DNA of 64,000 nt from an uncultured Verrucomicrobia subdivision 3 bacterium (GTDB lineage Bacteria; Verrucomicrobiota; Verrucomicrobiia; Limisphaerales; UBA11358), in the NCBI GenBank assembly GCA_903875465.1, contig CAIQWB010000132.1, positions 37,665-101,664 of the forward strand. Direction: 5' to 3'. The notes below the pieces were generated by a model, which was not told where the DNA came from, did not search any database, and worked only from the letters and a program-made list of their open reading frames with translations. Within the stretch, counting starts at the first letter, position 1, and every line of letters starts with the position of its first letter. A program made the position numbers and the translations under genes. Below, piece by piece: positions 25,186 to 32,814 of the stretch.

Positions 25186-25977
25186 TTATTGGGCACGGCC
25201 CAGGGCAGCCATTTGGTAATTTTCAAAAAAGTTAACGCCCAGCATGAGGCGCAGCATGTCGTCGGCGGCGGGCTGGGCTTTTCGCCAGCGTTCAAGATAG
25301 GCGGGATCGTCCGGGTTTTGGTTTTCTCCGCCAATTTCCTTCAAGAAACTCTGGCGAACGTCATTAATGATGGCAATTTGATCAGTCGTAAGGCTCAAGG
25401 CGGCTGGGTCAATAGTTTGAAAAGCCAGTGGGAGGGCAACCGGGGGTTGGGAATTCTCTATTTCCGAAGTGGTGGCAGCGAGGTCGGCGGGGGAAGCGTT
25501 GGCTGCCGGCTTGAGTCCCAACAGGTCGTTGATTTCGGCGGCTTCCGCTCCGGGCAGGAGTTGGCGTTCCGTTTTCAAGGCTTGCTCGGAATTGAGCGCC
25601 CCCAGACGAACCGACCACGAGGCCCCCGCGAGCTCAGCGAGTTTCTGGTCCAAAACCTCATAACGTTTGGCGAAGACGGCATGCACATCTGCAGTGACAA
25701 TGGCTCGCACACTGATTTCCGGGCAACCACTGGCCCGCAGGTTGCGGACATAGGTCCGGTAATCTTTGGATTCCAACTGACTCCAGCGAAAAGGCTTGGG
25801 TTCCGGATGGGCCTGCACGGGGACCACAGCGGGTGAGGATATTGGGGTTGTCGCGGGGAGCGGAGTTGGCAGCACCGGGGCTGTAGCCGGGCGTTGGGTG
25901 AGGACAAAAACCAGCGAAGCCACTAAAATGCCATTGAACAGCAAGGTAATGATTAATAGTGGCGTGGTGGCTTTCAT
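25186..25977 (-). CDS. membrane-anchored protein of unknown function
   Basis: 263 residues. One N-terminal membrane segment (PLLIITLLFNGILVASLVFVL), a Pro/Ala-rich linker (about 30-57), then a mostly helical periplasmic part starting RWSQLESKDYRTYVRNLRAS-GCPE and ending near ERWRKAQPAADDMLRLMLG. Proteins with this R-W-S-Q-L-E-S...Y...N-L-R-x-x-G-C-P-E pattern are, as I recall, common in this branch of Verrucomicrobia, but I know no function. ATG 25977 begins the membrane segment; 26073 would run through the preceding terminator. It may have its own weak promoter, as a terminator separates it from the binding-protein gene. Confidence 0.68.
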   Translation of the reverse strand: MKATTPLLIITLLFNGILVASLVFVLTQRPATAPVLPTPLPATTPISSPAVVPVQAHPEPKPFRWSQLESKDYRTYVRNLRASGCPEISVRAIVTADVHAVFAKRYEVLDQKLAELAGASWSVRLGALNSEQALKTERQLLPGAEAAEINDLLGLKPAANASPADLAATTSEIENSQPPVALPLAFQTIDPAALSLTTDQIAIINDVRQSFLKEIGGENQNPDDPAYLERWRKAQPAADDMLRLMLGVNFFENYQMAALGRAQ

Positions 25978-26025
25978 GGGGGCGGTTTTCGGAGGTGAAT
26001 GGTTAAAGCAGTTGGCGGGGCTGGG

Positions 26026-26064
26026 TAAAAGGAAAAGGCCGGCGTGAACCCAGTTCACGCCGGC
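26026..26064 (-). terminator. Rho-independent terminator of the PstS-like gene
   Basis: A perfect 12-bp stem GCCGGCGTGAAC/GTTCACGCCGGC (26038-26049, 26053-26064) with a 3-base loop is followed on the minus strand by CTTTTCCTTTT. It lies 24 bases after the stop of the gene that ends at 26089. Confidence 0.88.
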
Positions 26065-26088
26065 ACAGGTCAAACAACAAACAACAAC

Positions 26089-27282
26089 TTAGTTGTGGGC
26101 CGGGTCGGTGGCCGGGTTGGTGCGGGTGGCGTGCATGGCCCCGAGCGGGAGGACCAAGTTGCCGTCCGCTTGGGCGCTGATGCCCGTGGTGACGCTGGTC
26201 AAGGAAGCATAGACGTTCCCGATGTTGGCGCTCTGGCCGGCATAAGTGTTGGGGGTTTGGAACACATATTCATTGCCCCAGAAGCTATAGCTGCCTTCTT
26301 CAACCGCCGCCACGCTGTAAGGCACACCGTTGTAGCTCAGCACGGTGGCACCAGCCGTCACGGCCGTGTTGGCATCGCTCACACCGAGGTATCCGATGGC
26401 AGAATAACCCGTGGTGTTCACGGAGTTCACTTTATCCAAAGCCGCCGTGGTGTTTTTGCCGAGGGTGCCAGCGAGAGTGCCGCCCGAGGACTGGCCGTAA
26501 TCACCGATGTAGGTGTTGATGCCGTGCGAGGTCGCTTCGATCACCATGGAACCGTCAGTGCCGCTGATGATGATTTGTTTCGGGGAGGTGGCCACGCCGA
26601 AGCCGGCATTGCCGAAAGCATTGACACGGGTACCCGAGGCGCTGTCGCGACCAGCCACATAAACGTAGCTGTTGGTGTCGGTGGGCACGCCGGTGAACAC
26701 GGCGAGTTTGGCACCGCCATTCAACGCCTGGCGGATTTGGGAATCCGTGACGTTGTTACCAGTCCAGTTGCCGGGGTTGCGCACCCATTTGAAGGGGATC
26801 ACGCCGACCTTCGTGCCGGTGAGGGTCGCGAGATTTTTGCCGGAGGGGGAATAAGCCTGGGCATTGTCGGCGAGGGCCAAATCAACCGGGTGGGATTGGG
26901 TGGCGGTGGGGGCGCTGTTGGTCGCATCACTGTTAGAGACCTGCCCAGTGATGAGGGAATCGGCAATGAAGGTTTCGTTTTTGCCGGGGGTCGCCACGTC
27001 CACGATGCCCGCTTCGGAGCCGGACCAAGTGCAGTTGATGATGGTGGTGCCACTGCCGTTGACCAGCGTGCCTTGGAACGCCATGTAGGTGTCACCGTTG
27101 CCTTTGCCGCCGAACGAGGTGATGACCGGGGCGGCCGTGAAAACGGAACCGGGATTAATCATGGTGGCATACACCGCAGCGCGAGCCGCAGTGGAACCGG
27201 TCACGAAAATTTCGTCAGCGTTGGCCAGACCAGCTACGCTCAAACCGAGGGCGGCCAGCAAAATGGATTTATTGATTTGCAT
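26089..27282 (-). CDS. exported PstS-like substrate-binding protein
   Basis: 397 residues with a signal peptide (MQINKSILLAALGLSVAGLANA). Motifs fit the phosphate-binding-protein fold: VTGSTAARAAVY (27-38, in place of the usual phosphate-binding G-S-S/T loop), WSGSEAGI (86-93) and the ligand loop AGRDSASGTRV (210-220), as in PstS and DING proteins. No pstCAB transport genes are near. A free-standing PstS-like protein can scavenge phosphate or pass it to an outer-membrane system. It follows the PEP-CTERM gene by 65 bases and ends at a clear terminator. The ligand is inferred from family resemblance, not proved. Confidence 0.78.
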   Translation of the reverse strand: MQINKSILLAALGLSVAGLANADEIFVTGSTAARAAVYATMINPGSVFTAAPVITSFGGKGNGDTYMAFQGTLVNGSGTTIINCTWSGSEAGIVDVATPGKNETFIADSLITGQVSNSDATNSAPTATQSHPVDLALADNAQAYSPSGKNLATLTGTKVGVIPFKWVRNPGNWTGNNVTDSQIRQALNGGAKLAVFTGVPTDTNSYVYVAGRDSASGTRVNAFGNAGFGVATSPKQIIISGTDGSMVIEATSHGINTYIGDYGQSSGGTLAGTLGKNTTAALDKVNSVNTTGYSAIGYLGVSDANTAVTAGATVLSYNGVPYSVAAVEEGSYSFWGNEYVFQTPNTYAGQSANIGNVYASLTSVTTGISAQADGNLVLPLGAMHATRTNPATDPAHN

Positions 27283-27347
27283 AATAGGATTAATTTAGTT
27301 GTGGTTAATGTTGAATGAGTTTTTTAATGGTTTTAAGGACTAATGAA

Positions 27348-28070
27348 TCAGGCAGTTTTGCGAACGGTGGATTTGCGGAAGGCCAGGAGCGCCACGCCGG
27401 CACCCAGGAGCAGGCCGTAAGTGGAGGGTTCCGGCACCGAGTTGAAGCTCAGGTTGCCAGAGGAGTCCAGATTGAACTGGCCCACGGCGACGGGGGCAGA
27501 GACGCCATCATCAGCCACCTGCCAAAGGATGGCCGCACCCTGATTGACGGCGTTAGGATTGCCATAGGCGTTCACAAAATTGCTGGTCTTGGTGCCGTTA
27601 ATGGTCTGGGTGGCCCAACTGTTGTCGTCCGAGGCGGCGATGGAGGTGTTGTCGCCGGGATTCGTGTTGGCGGATTTACCGGGGAACTGATTGAGGATGC
27701 TGGTAATGCCGGTGTCGGCCGCGCCAAAAACGCTCTTGTTGGCGACCACGGGAGTGGCCCCGGAGGTGGTGGCCCACAGGGTGTCAAAGCTGCCGGAGAG
27801 CGTGGTCAAAAAGCCGCCATTGGAGGTATAGTCAGCCGCATAAGCGTCTCCGATGACACCGAAAGTGTAAGCTCCGCTGGTGAGGCCCAGGGCAGAAGCC
27901 GTCCAGGTTTGTCCGATGGTGAGCGAGGCCAGATTGCCCAAGTCGTAGAGGTGGTCAGTGCCGGTTTGGGTGGTGAAACCAACGATCAAATCGCCGTAGG
28001 ATTCGGCTTTGACCGCCGGGACACTGGCCAGACCGATGGCCGCCAGGATAACTAATTTGTACATCTTCAT
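27348..28070 (-). CDS. PEP-CTERM exported protein, relative of the PKD-domain protein
   Basis: 240 residues. Signal peptide (MKMYKLVILAAIGLASVPAVKA), a body ESYGDLIVGFTTQTGTDHLY... shared with the gene at 22.8-23.9 kb, and a complete PEP-CTERM end: VPEPSTYGLLLGAGVALLAF followed by RKSTVRKTA. This marks it for exosortase-type processing and outer-surface retention. It has no known enzymatic motif. Probably cotranscribed with the PstS-like gene downstream. The promoter should lie in the 584-base divergent region shared with the porin; I saw no good PHO box on this strand. Confidence 0.85.
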   Translation of the reverse strand: MKMYKLVILAAIGLASVPAVKAESYGDLIVGFTTQTGTDHLYDLGNLASLTIGQTWTASALGLTSGAYTFGVIGDAYAADYTSNGGFLTTLSGSFDTLWATTSGATPVVANKSVFGAADTGITSILNQFPGKSANTNPGDNTSIAASDDNSWATQTINGTKTSNFVNAYGNPNAVNQGAAILWQVADDGVSAPVAVGQFNLDSSGNLSFNSVPEPSTYGLLLGAGVALLAFRKSTVRKTA

Positions 28071-28593
28071 GTTAATGTGGTTGTTTGGTTAATTGTGTTC
28101 TGCGCGCTGTCGCATCCAAGGTCGCAATACCGCATGAGCCGCAATGCCTCACATGGCTTGAGTGGAAAAAGATTACGGGAATTGTGCGGTGGTGACTTCA
28201 TGCTGGCGGACAGGACGCGGCAGTTTTAGGACAAGGCTTTAATTTCTATAAACATCAGAACAGTAGTAATTTGCGAATACATTTTGGCGTGGTTGCGCTT
28301 TTTTTTAACCGTCGTTGCAAGAAGGTTACATGTGCCGCCCGCCCGCCAAGGGGAACTTTGAGTCTAACCAGCGAGGCAAAGCCAGGCGGCGGGGTAATAT
28401 CAAAATTCAAACTCCCCTGTGCAGGGAGTTGCTGGCTGCATTTTAATATTTTACAACGGGGGGCGCGGGTTTAGGCGCAGCCGAATTGGCCATGGCAGAA
28501 CCTGGTAACAACCAATCCCAGCCGGGGCGGAAATTTAAATTGATTCGAGTCAAACCTGCGCAACTCCCGGGCAAGCGACAAGGCACCTGTCTT
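28071..28593. other. divergent intergenic region between the PEP-CTERM gene and the porin
   Basis: No gene seen. The left part must hold the promoter of the minus-strand PEP-CTERM gene. The right end leads into the porin's PHO-box-like promoter. No strong hairpin or repeat found by eye. Confidence 0.5.
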
Positions 28594-28648
28594 TGTAACC
28601 TAATTGTAACAATTGCGTCACTGTTTTGTCGCTGGGTCTAGATAGTAT
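28594..28648 (+). promoter_or_regulatory. PHO-box-like promoter of the porin-tpsB-tpsA operon
   Basis: Four half-sites TGTAAC (28594), TGTAAC (28605), CGTCAC (28616) and TGTCGC (28627) start exactly 11 bases apart, followed by TAGATAGTAT (28639-28648) as -10. The first ATG is at 28655, so the message may be almost leaderless. Phased direct repeats abutting a -10 without a -35 are the layout of PhoB-activated promoters. Confidence 0.62.
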
Positions 28649-28654
28649 TCGTCG

Positions 28655-30250
28655 ATGCAAAATTTGAATTCTTCGCTGCCGACTGTTTGTCGTCTGGCCC
28701 TAATGGCGATGGCCGGGGTTATCCTGCCGCTTCATACCATGCAGGGAGCTGACAATGCCGACCCGGTTCTGGGGCTGATGCTCGAGAAGGGGATGATTAC
28801 CCAGGAGGAGGCGGCGAAGGTGCAATCGCAAGTCGATGCCCTGCACACCAATCCGGCGGCCCAATTTCCCGCATCGCAATGGAAAATTAGTTCCGGTTTC
28901 AAAGACTTGGAAATCTACGGGGATGCGCGGCTGCGTTATGAAGGCCGCACGGCCACGGATCCCAAGGGCGGCAGCATTGATCTCAATCGCTTGCGGTATG
29001 CAGTTCGCCTCGGCTTGCGCGGTGAATTGTTCGACGATTACTATTACGGTTTGCGGGTGGAAACCGGGGTGAACCCTCGTTCCCCGTTTGTGACGGCGGG
29101 GACCTCATCCACGACCACCCCGGTGCCTTATCAGGGGCCGTTCGGCAAATCCAATTCGGGCATTAGCATTGGCCAGGTTTACCTGGGCTGGCACCCCGAG
29201 GATTGGTTTGATGTGACCTTGGGTAAAATGCCCAACCCGCTTTACAGCTCTAGCATGGTGTGGAGCCCGAGCATCAACCCCGAGGGCGTGGCGGAACATT
29301 TGAAATACACCGTGGGCGAAGCGGACTTTTTCGCCAATTTCAGCCAGTTCCTCTATCAGGACACGAATCCCACGAAAACGTCCGACGGCTACTTCAATCC
29401 GCTCACGACCTACAGTTCGACGTTGCCTTTCATGCTGGCCTGGCAGGCGGGGGTGAACTTTCATATCACCAAGAAAATTTCATTCAAGGTGGGACCGACG
29501 CTTTACAACTATACCAGCTTCCTCAATGGCGTGCCGCCGGGACAGGACAATGTGTCCGCGCCAGGATTCTACGGTACATATGTCGGACAGGGCACCCCCA
29601 CGGGGGTGAACAGTGTGGCGGCGTCGTATAACCTGGCTCCGAACGGCGGCGGTTTTGACGGCTTTGCGGCGAATCAAACTGGGATAAACGATTTGCTGGT
29701 GCTGGAAATTCCCTTCGAGCTGAACATCAAACTGGAAAAGCACGACCTGCGATTCTTTGGGGATTATGCTCAAAACTTGCATGGGGCGCAGCGGGCCCAG
29801 GCTGCCTATGAAGCGGCCAATTCCTCCTACTTTTCGGCGAGCGGGGCCGGTTATGCCATTAATACCATTTCCTCCGCCCAGACTCATGATGTCACCGCCT
29901 ACCAAATCGGAGCGGCTTACGGCAGCCAGGACAGTCTGGGACTGGTCAACGGGTCGACAGGGAAACGCCATTCCTGGGAAATTCGTTCCTACTGGCAGCA
30001 TGTCGAGCAATATTCGCTGGATCCCAACCTGATTGATTTGGACTTCATGGAAGGCGTGGAAAATTTACAAGGGGTGTATGTCGCGGCCGCGTATGGGATT
30101 ACCGACAACTTGATCGGCACCTTCCGTTATGGCCATGCCAGCCGCATCAACAGCAAGCTGGGCACCGGCGGGAGCGGACAGGATATTCCGCAAATGAACC
30201 CCATCAACGATTACGACCTGTTTCAAGTGGATTTGACCTTGAAATTCTGA
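28655..30250 (+). CDS. putative outer-membrane porin
   Basis: 531 residues. A signal peptide (about 1-31) is followed by a short helical or coiled region (LGLMLEKGMITQEEAAKVQ) typical of a putative porin family, then a long beta-barrel: alternating strands (LEIYGDARLRYEGR, RYAVRLGLRGEL, VTLGKMPNPLYSSSMVW) and a C-terminal strand ending in Phe (FQVDLTLKF), the BAM recognition signal. Probably lets small anionic solutes through the outer membrane; under a PHO box, phosphate is the natural guess. It is first in an operon with tpsB (56-base gap) and tpsA. No SD is visible, in line with a leaderless message. Confidence 0.85.
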   Translation: MQNLNSSLPTVCRLALMAMAGVILPLHTMQGADNADPVLGLMLEKGMITQEEAAKVQSQVDALHTNPAAQFPASQWKISSGFKDLEIYGDARLRYEGRTATDPKGGSIDLNRLRYAVRLGLRGELFDDYYYGLRVETGVNPRSPFVTAGTSSTTTPVPYQGPFGKSNSGISIGQVYLGWHPEDWFDVTLGKMPNPLYSSSMVWSPSINPEGVAEHLKYTVGEADFFANFSQFLYQDTNPTKTSDGYFNPLTTYSSTLPFMLAWQAGVNFHITKKISFKVGPTLYNYTSFLNGVPPGQDNVSAPGFYGTYVGQGTPTGVNSVAASYNLAPNGGGFDGFAANQTGINDLLVLEIPFELNIKLEKHDLRFFGDYAQNLHGAQRAQAAYEAANSSYFSASGAGYAINTISSAQTHDVTAYQIGAAYGSQDSLGLVNGSTGKRHSWEIRSYWQHVEQYSLDPNLIDLDFMEGVENLQGVYVAAAYGITDNLIGTFRYGHASRINSKLGTGGSGQDIPQMNPINDYDLFQVDLTLKF

Positions 30251-30306
30251 GTTGCGAACCCGGCGGGGGACCATGGAGCAGCCCTGACCAATTCAGAACC
30301 TAAAAC

Positions 30307-32808
30307 ATGTTTTTGCCCAAACCAAGCAGTGCGTACCGTCTGGGGTTGAGTCGAATTCAGCTCAGCCTTGCCCCTGAATGCGCCCGGTTAAGCCGAGTGA
30401 AACAGGCGGCAGCCGCTGGATTTCAAGCGAGGCCTCTGGCCCCATCCCTCGCCGAGATTTTGCCTGGGCAAGATCAGGCGCACCCGGCTGGGCGAACGGG
30501 TTTCATTTCGGACCGTGGCCATACCTCTTGGTTAAAAGGCTTGGCGTTGGTGGTACTGTGCTGGTTGCTGCTTGGCCGCGCTCAAGTGATGGCGTTTGAG
30601 CCAGCACCGGCAGGAATCGGCTTGGCCGGTCAGGCCAGCACCAATCTTGCCGTGGCTTATAATGTTCAGTCCTATGTGATTGAAGGCAAAAAGCTGCTCG
30701 ACACCAACCAGGTTGCCACCCTCCTCGCCAAATATACCGGCACCAATGTGACGCTGCGGCAGATCATCCAGGCGGCCAGGGAGGTGGAAGCGGCGTACCA
30801 CCAACAAGGCCTGGCGGCGATGAACATCGTGATCGCGCCTCACCGGATTGCCGGGGGCATTGTGCCGCTGAATATTTTTCAGGGGGCGCTGGCGCAGATT
30901 ATTGTGGCGGGAAATCGCTATGTAATTGCCAGCAATATGCTGGATGTGGCCACCGCACCGCCGGCGGACGCTACCGCCAAAATGCCGGCCACGAGCACCA
31001 ACGCACCGGTCAAAAAGGTGGGGCCGCATTTCCGGGTGGATAATTATCAAGTGCTGGGCAATACCGTGCTGACCCCCGCCGCCATTGCCAAAACCCTTTC
31101 CCACGTGGAAGGGGCTTACGGTACAAATGTGACGCTGGACGGCATCCGGGCGGCGGCCACGGCCTTGCAAACGGCCTATCGGGAACGGGGCTATGTCACG
31201 GTCGCGGTCTCCCTGCCGCAGCAAAAATTGACGAATGCGCTGGTGAAAATCCAGGTCACCGAAGGGCGGTTGGCGGACATTCGGGTCAAGGATAATCAGT
31301 ATTTCAGTTCCAACAACGTGATGCGGGCGTTGCCTAGCTTGCACACCAACCTGATTTTGAACCGGCTGGTCTTTGAGGCGGAACTGAACCGGGCAAACGC
31401 CAGCCGGGACCGGCAGATTTATCCGGTGATTGATCCCGGTCCGGACCCCGGCACCAGTGATCTTACCTTAAAGGTAAAAGACCGGTTTCCGCTGCACGGG
31501 AAGGTGGATTTTAACAACCAGAGTTCCCCGGGCACGCCGGATTTGCGGGTGAACACTTCGGCCGTTTATGACAACCTCTGGCAGCGCGAGCACTCCCTGG
31601 GTTTGCAGTACAGCTTTTCACCGGAGCTGTACAAATCGGTCACGCCCGATTTCAAGCACCTCAATCATGGGGATTGGAATTTCTATGACCAGCCGCTGGT
31701 GGCCAATTACAGTGGATTTTACCGTATGCCGATTGGCAATCCCCAGGCTATTGACGAGGTGATCGCCAGCCATCCGGGAACTTTCGGATACGATGAGGCC
31801 ACGCATAAATTTAATTTGCCGCCACCCTCGGGTCAGCCGGAAATCAATTTTTATGCCAGCCGTTCCACGATTGACACCGGAGTGTCCACCCTGTCCTCCA
31901 CGCCCCTGTATGTCACGAACGGGAACGCACTGGTCGAAAACATTGTGCAGCAGGATCTCACCGAAAATGATGATCTGGGTTTTCGCCTGAGCCTGCCCAT
32001 CCGCAGCACCTCGGATTGGCATTCTGGATTTTCCGCCGGGCTGGACTACAAGTCTTATCAATTGACCAGTTACAAAACCAATATCTTTCTCTTTGCCGGC
32101 CAGGAAATTGATTTTGTGGCCAACGCCACGAATCCCGTAAATTCCGCCGATTTTTCACCGGTGCCGGTAACCTTCAAAAGCCTGCAATATTTGCCCTTGT
32201 CCGTCCGGTACGATGGCAGTATCCGTGATGCGCTGGGCTTGAACGCCGTCGGTTTGGGGATCAGTGCCAACCTCTGGCACTCGGGTTCGCTGACCAACTT
32301 GCAAAACATCACGGGGTCCCGGCAATCCGGGGGGAACTGGGTGGTGTTGACCCCCAGCTATATGCGCACGTTTGAATTCTTCACCAACTGGATTACCGCC
32401 CTGCGGGTGGACGGCCAGTGGTCGAGCGAACCGCTGATCAGTAACGAGCAATTTGGTGCCGGCGGGGTGAGCAGTGTGCGCGGCTACCAGGAAGGCCAGG
32501 TATTCGGAGACACGGGCTGGCACATTACCGCCGAACAGCAGACGCCCAGCCATTTAGTGGGCTATTTGCCGGGTAACACTCCGTTGAGCCTGCGGGGATC
32601 CGTGTTTACCGATTTTGCCGACACGTATTTGATCGACCCGCTGGGCCGGCCCTCCAGCACCTCGCTGTGGGGGGCGGGTATTGGCGGCGTGGCCTCAATC
32701 GGCACTCACTGGGAAGCCCGGTTTTTGTTTTCCGTGCCGTTGCTGAACACTGTCTCCACCTCGGCTTATCAGCCGTTCTTTAATTTCGGTTTGACCGCGC
32801 AATTTTAA
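30307..32808 (+). CDS. TpsB-type outer-membrane transporter (ShlB/FhaC family) with three POTRA-like domains
   Basis: 833 residues, against about 550-600 for usual TpsB. An N-terminal extension (1-73) precedes a hydrophobic segment (SWLKGLALVVLCWLLLG). POTRA-like domain 1 is at about 118-205 (YVIEGKKLLDTNQVATLLA ... LNIFQGALAQIIVAGNRY), then a Pro/Ala/Thr-rich linker (206-240). POTRA 2 is at 243-330 (YQVLGNTVLTPAAIAKTL ... VKIQVTEGRLADIRV) and POTRA 3 at about 331-392 (PVIDPGPDPGTSDLTLKV). The 16-strand barrel part follows, with the conserved VRGY motif (724-727) and a final Phe. It secretes the TpsA encoded 6 bases downstream. Start ATG 30307 is uncertain because of the long N-terminus. Confidence 0.9.
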   Translation: MFLPKPSSAYRLGLSRIQLSLAPECARLSRVKQAAAAGFQARPLAPSLAEILPGQDQAHPAGRTGFISDRGHTSWLKGLALVVLCWLLLGRAQVMAFEPAPAGIGLAGQASTNLAVAYNVQSYVIEGKKLLDTNQVATLLAKYTGTNVTLRQIIQAAREVEAAYHQQGLAAMNIVIAPHRIAGGIVPLNIFQGALAQIIVAGNRYVIASNMLDVATAPPADATAKMPATSTNAPVKKVGPHFRVDNYQVLGNTVLTPAAIAKTLSHVEGAYGTNVTLDGIRAAATALQTAYRERGYVTVAVSLPQQKLTNALVKIQVTEGRLADIRVKDNQYFSSNNVMRALPSLHTNLILNRLVFEAELNRANASRDRQIYPVIDPGPDPGTSDLTLKVKDRFPLHGKVDFNNQSSPGTPDLRVNTSAVYDNLWQREHSLGLQYSFSPELYKSVTPDFKHLNHGDWNFYDQPLVANYSGFYRMPIGNPQAIDEVIASHPGTFGYDEATHKFNLPPPSGQPEINFYASRSTIDTGVSTLSSTPLYVTNGNALVENIVQQDLTENDDLGFRLSLPIRSTSDWHSGFSAGLDYKSYQLTSYKTNIFLFAGQEIDFVANATNPVNSADFSPVPVTFKSLQYLPLSVRYDGSIRDALGLNAVGLGISANLWHSGSLTNLQNITGSRQSGGNWVVLTPSYMRTFEFFTNWITALRVDGQWSSEPLISNEQFGAGGVSSVRGYQEGQVFGDTGWHITAEQQTPSHLVGYLPGNTPLSLRGSVFTDFADTYLIDPLGRPSSTSLWGAGIGGVASIGTHWEARFLFSVPLLNTVSTSAYQPFFNFGLTAQF

Positions 32809-32814
32809 CCATTT

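Noticed and set aside
26044..27318. Long plus-strand frame (424 codons) over the PstS-like gene
   Set aside because: It runs through a terminator hairpin and is Gly/Val/His-rich; the minus-strand protein has a signal peptide and ligand loops.
28140..28260. PHO box for the minus-strand PEP-CTERM gene
   Set aside because: Candidate half-sites (GGACA and similar) are out of step by one base, so the 11-bp rule fails.
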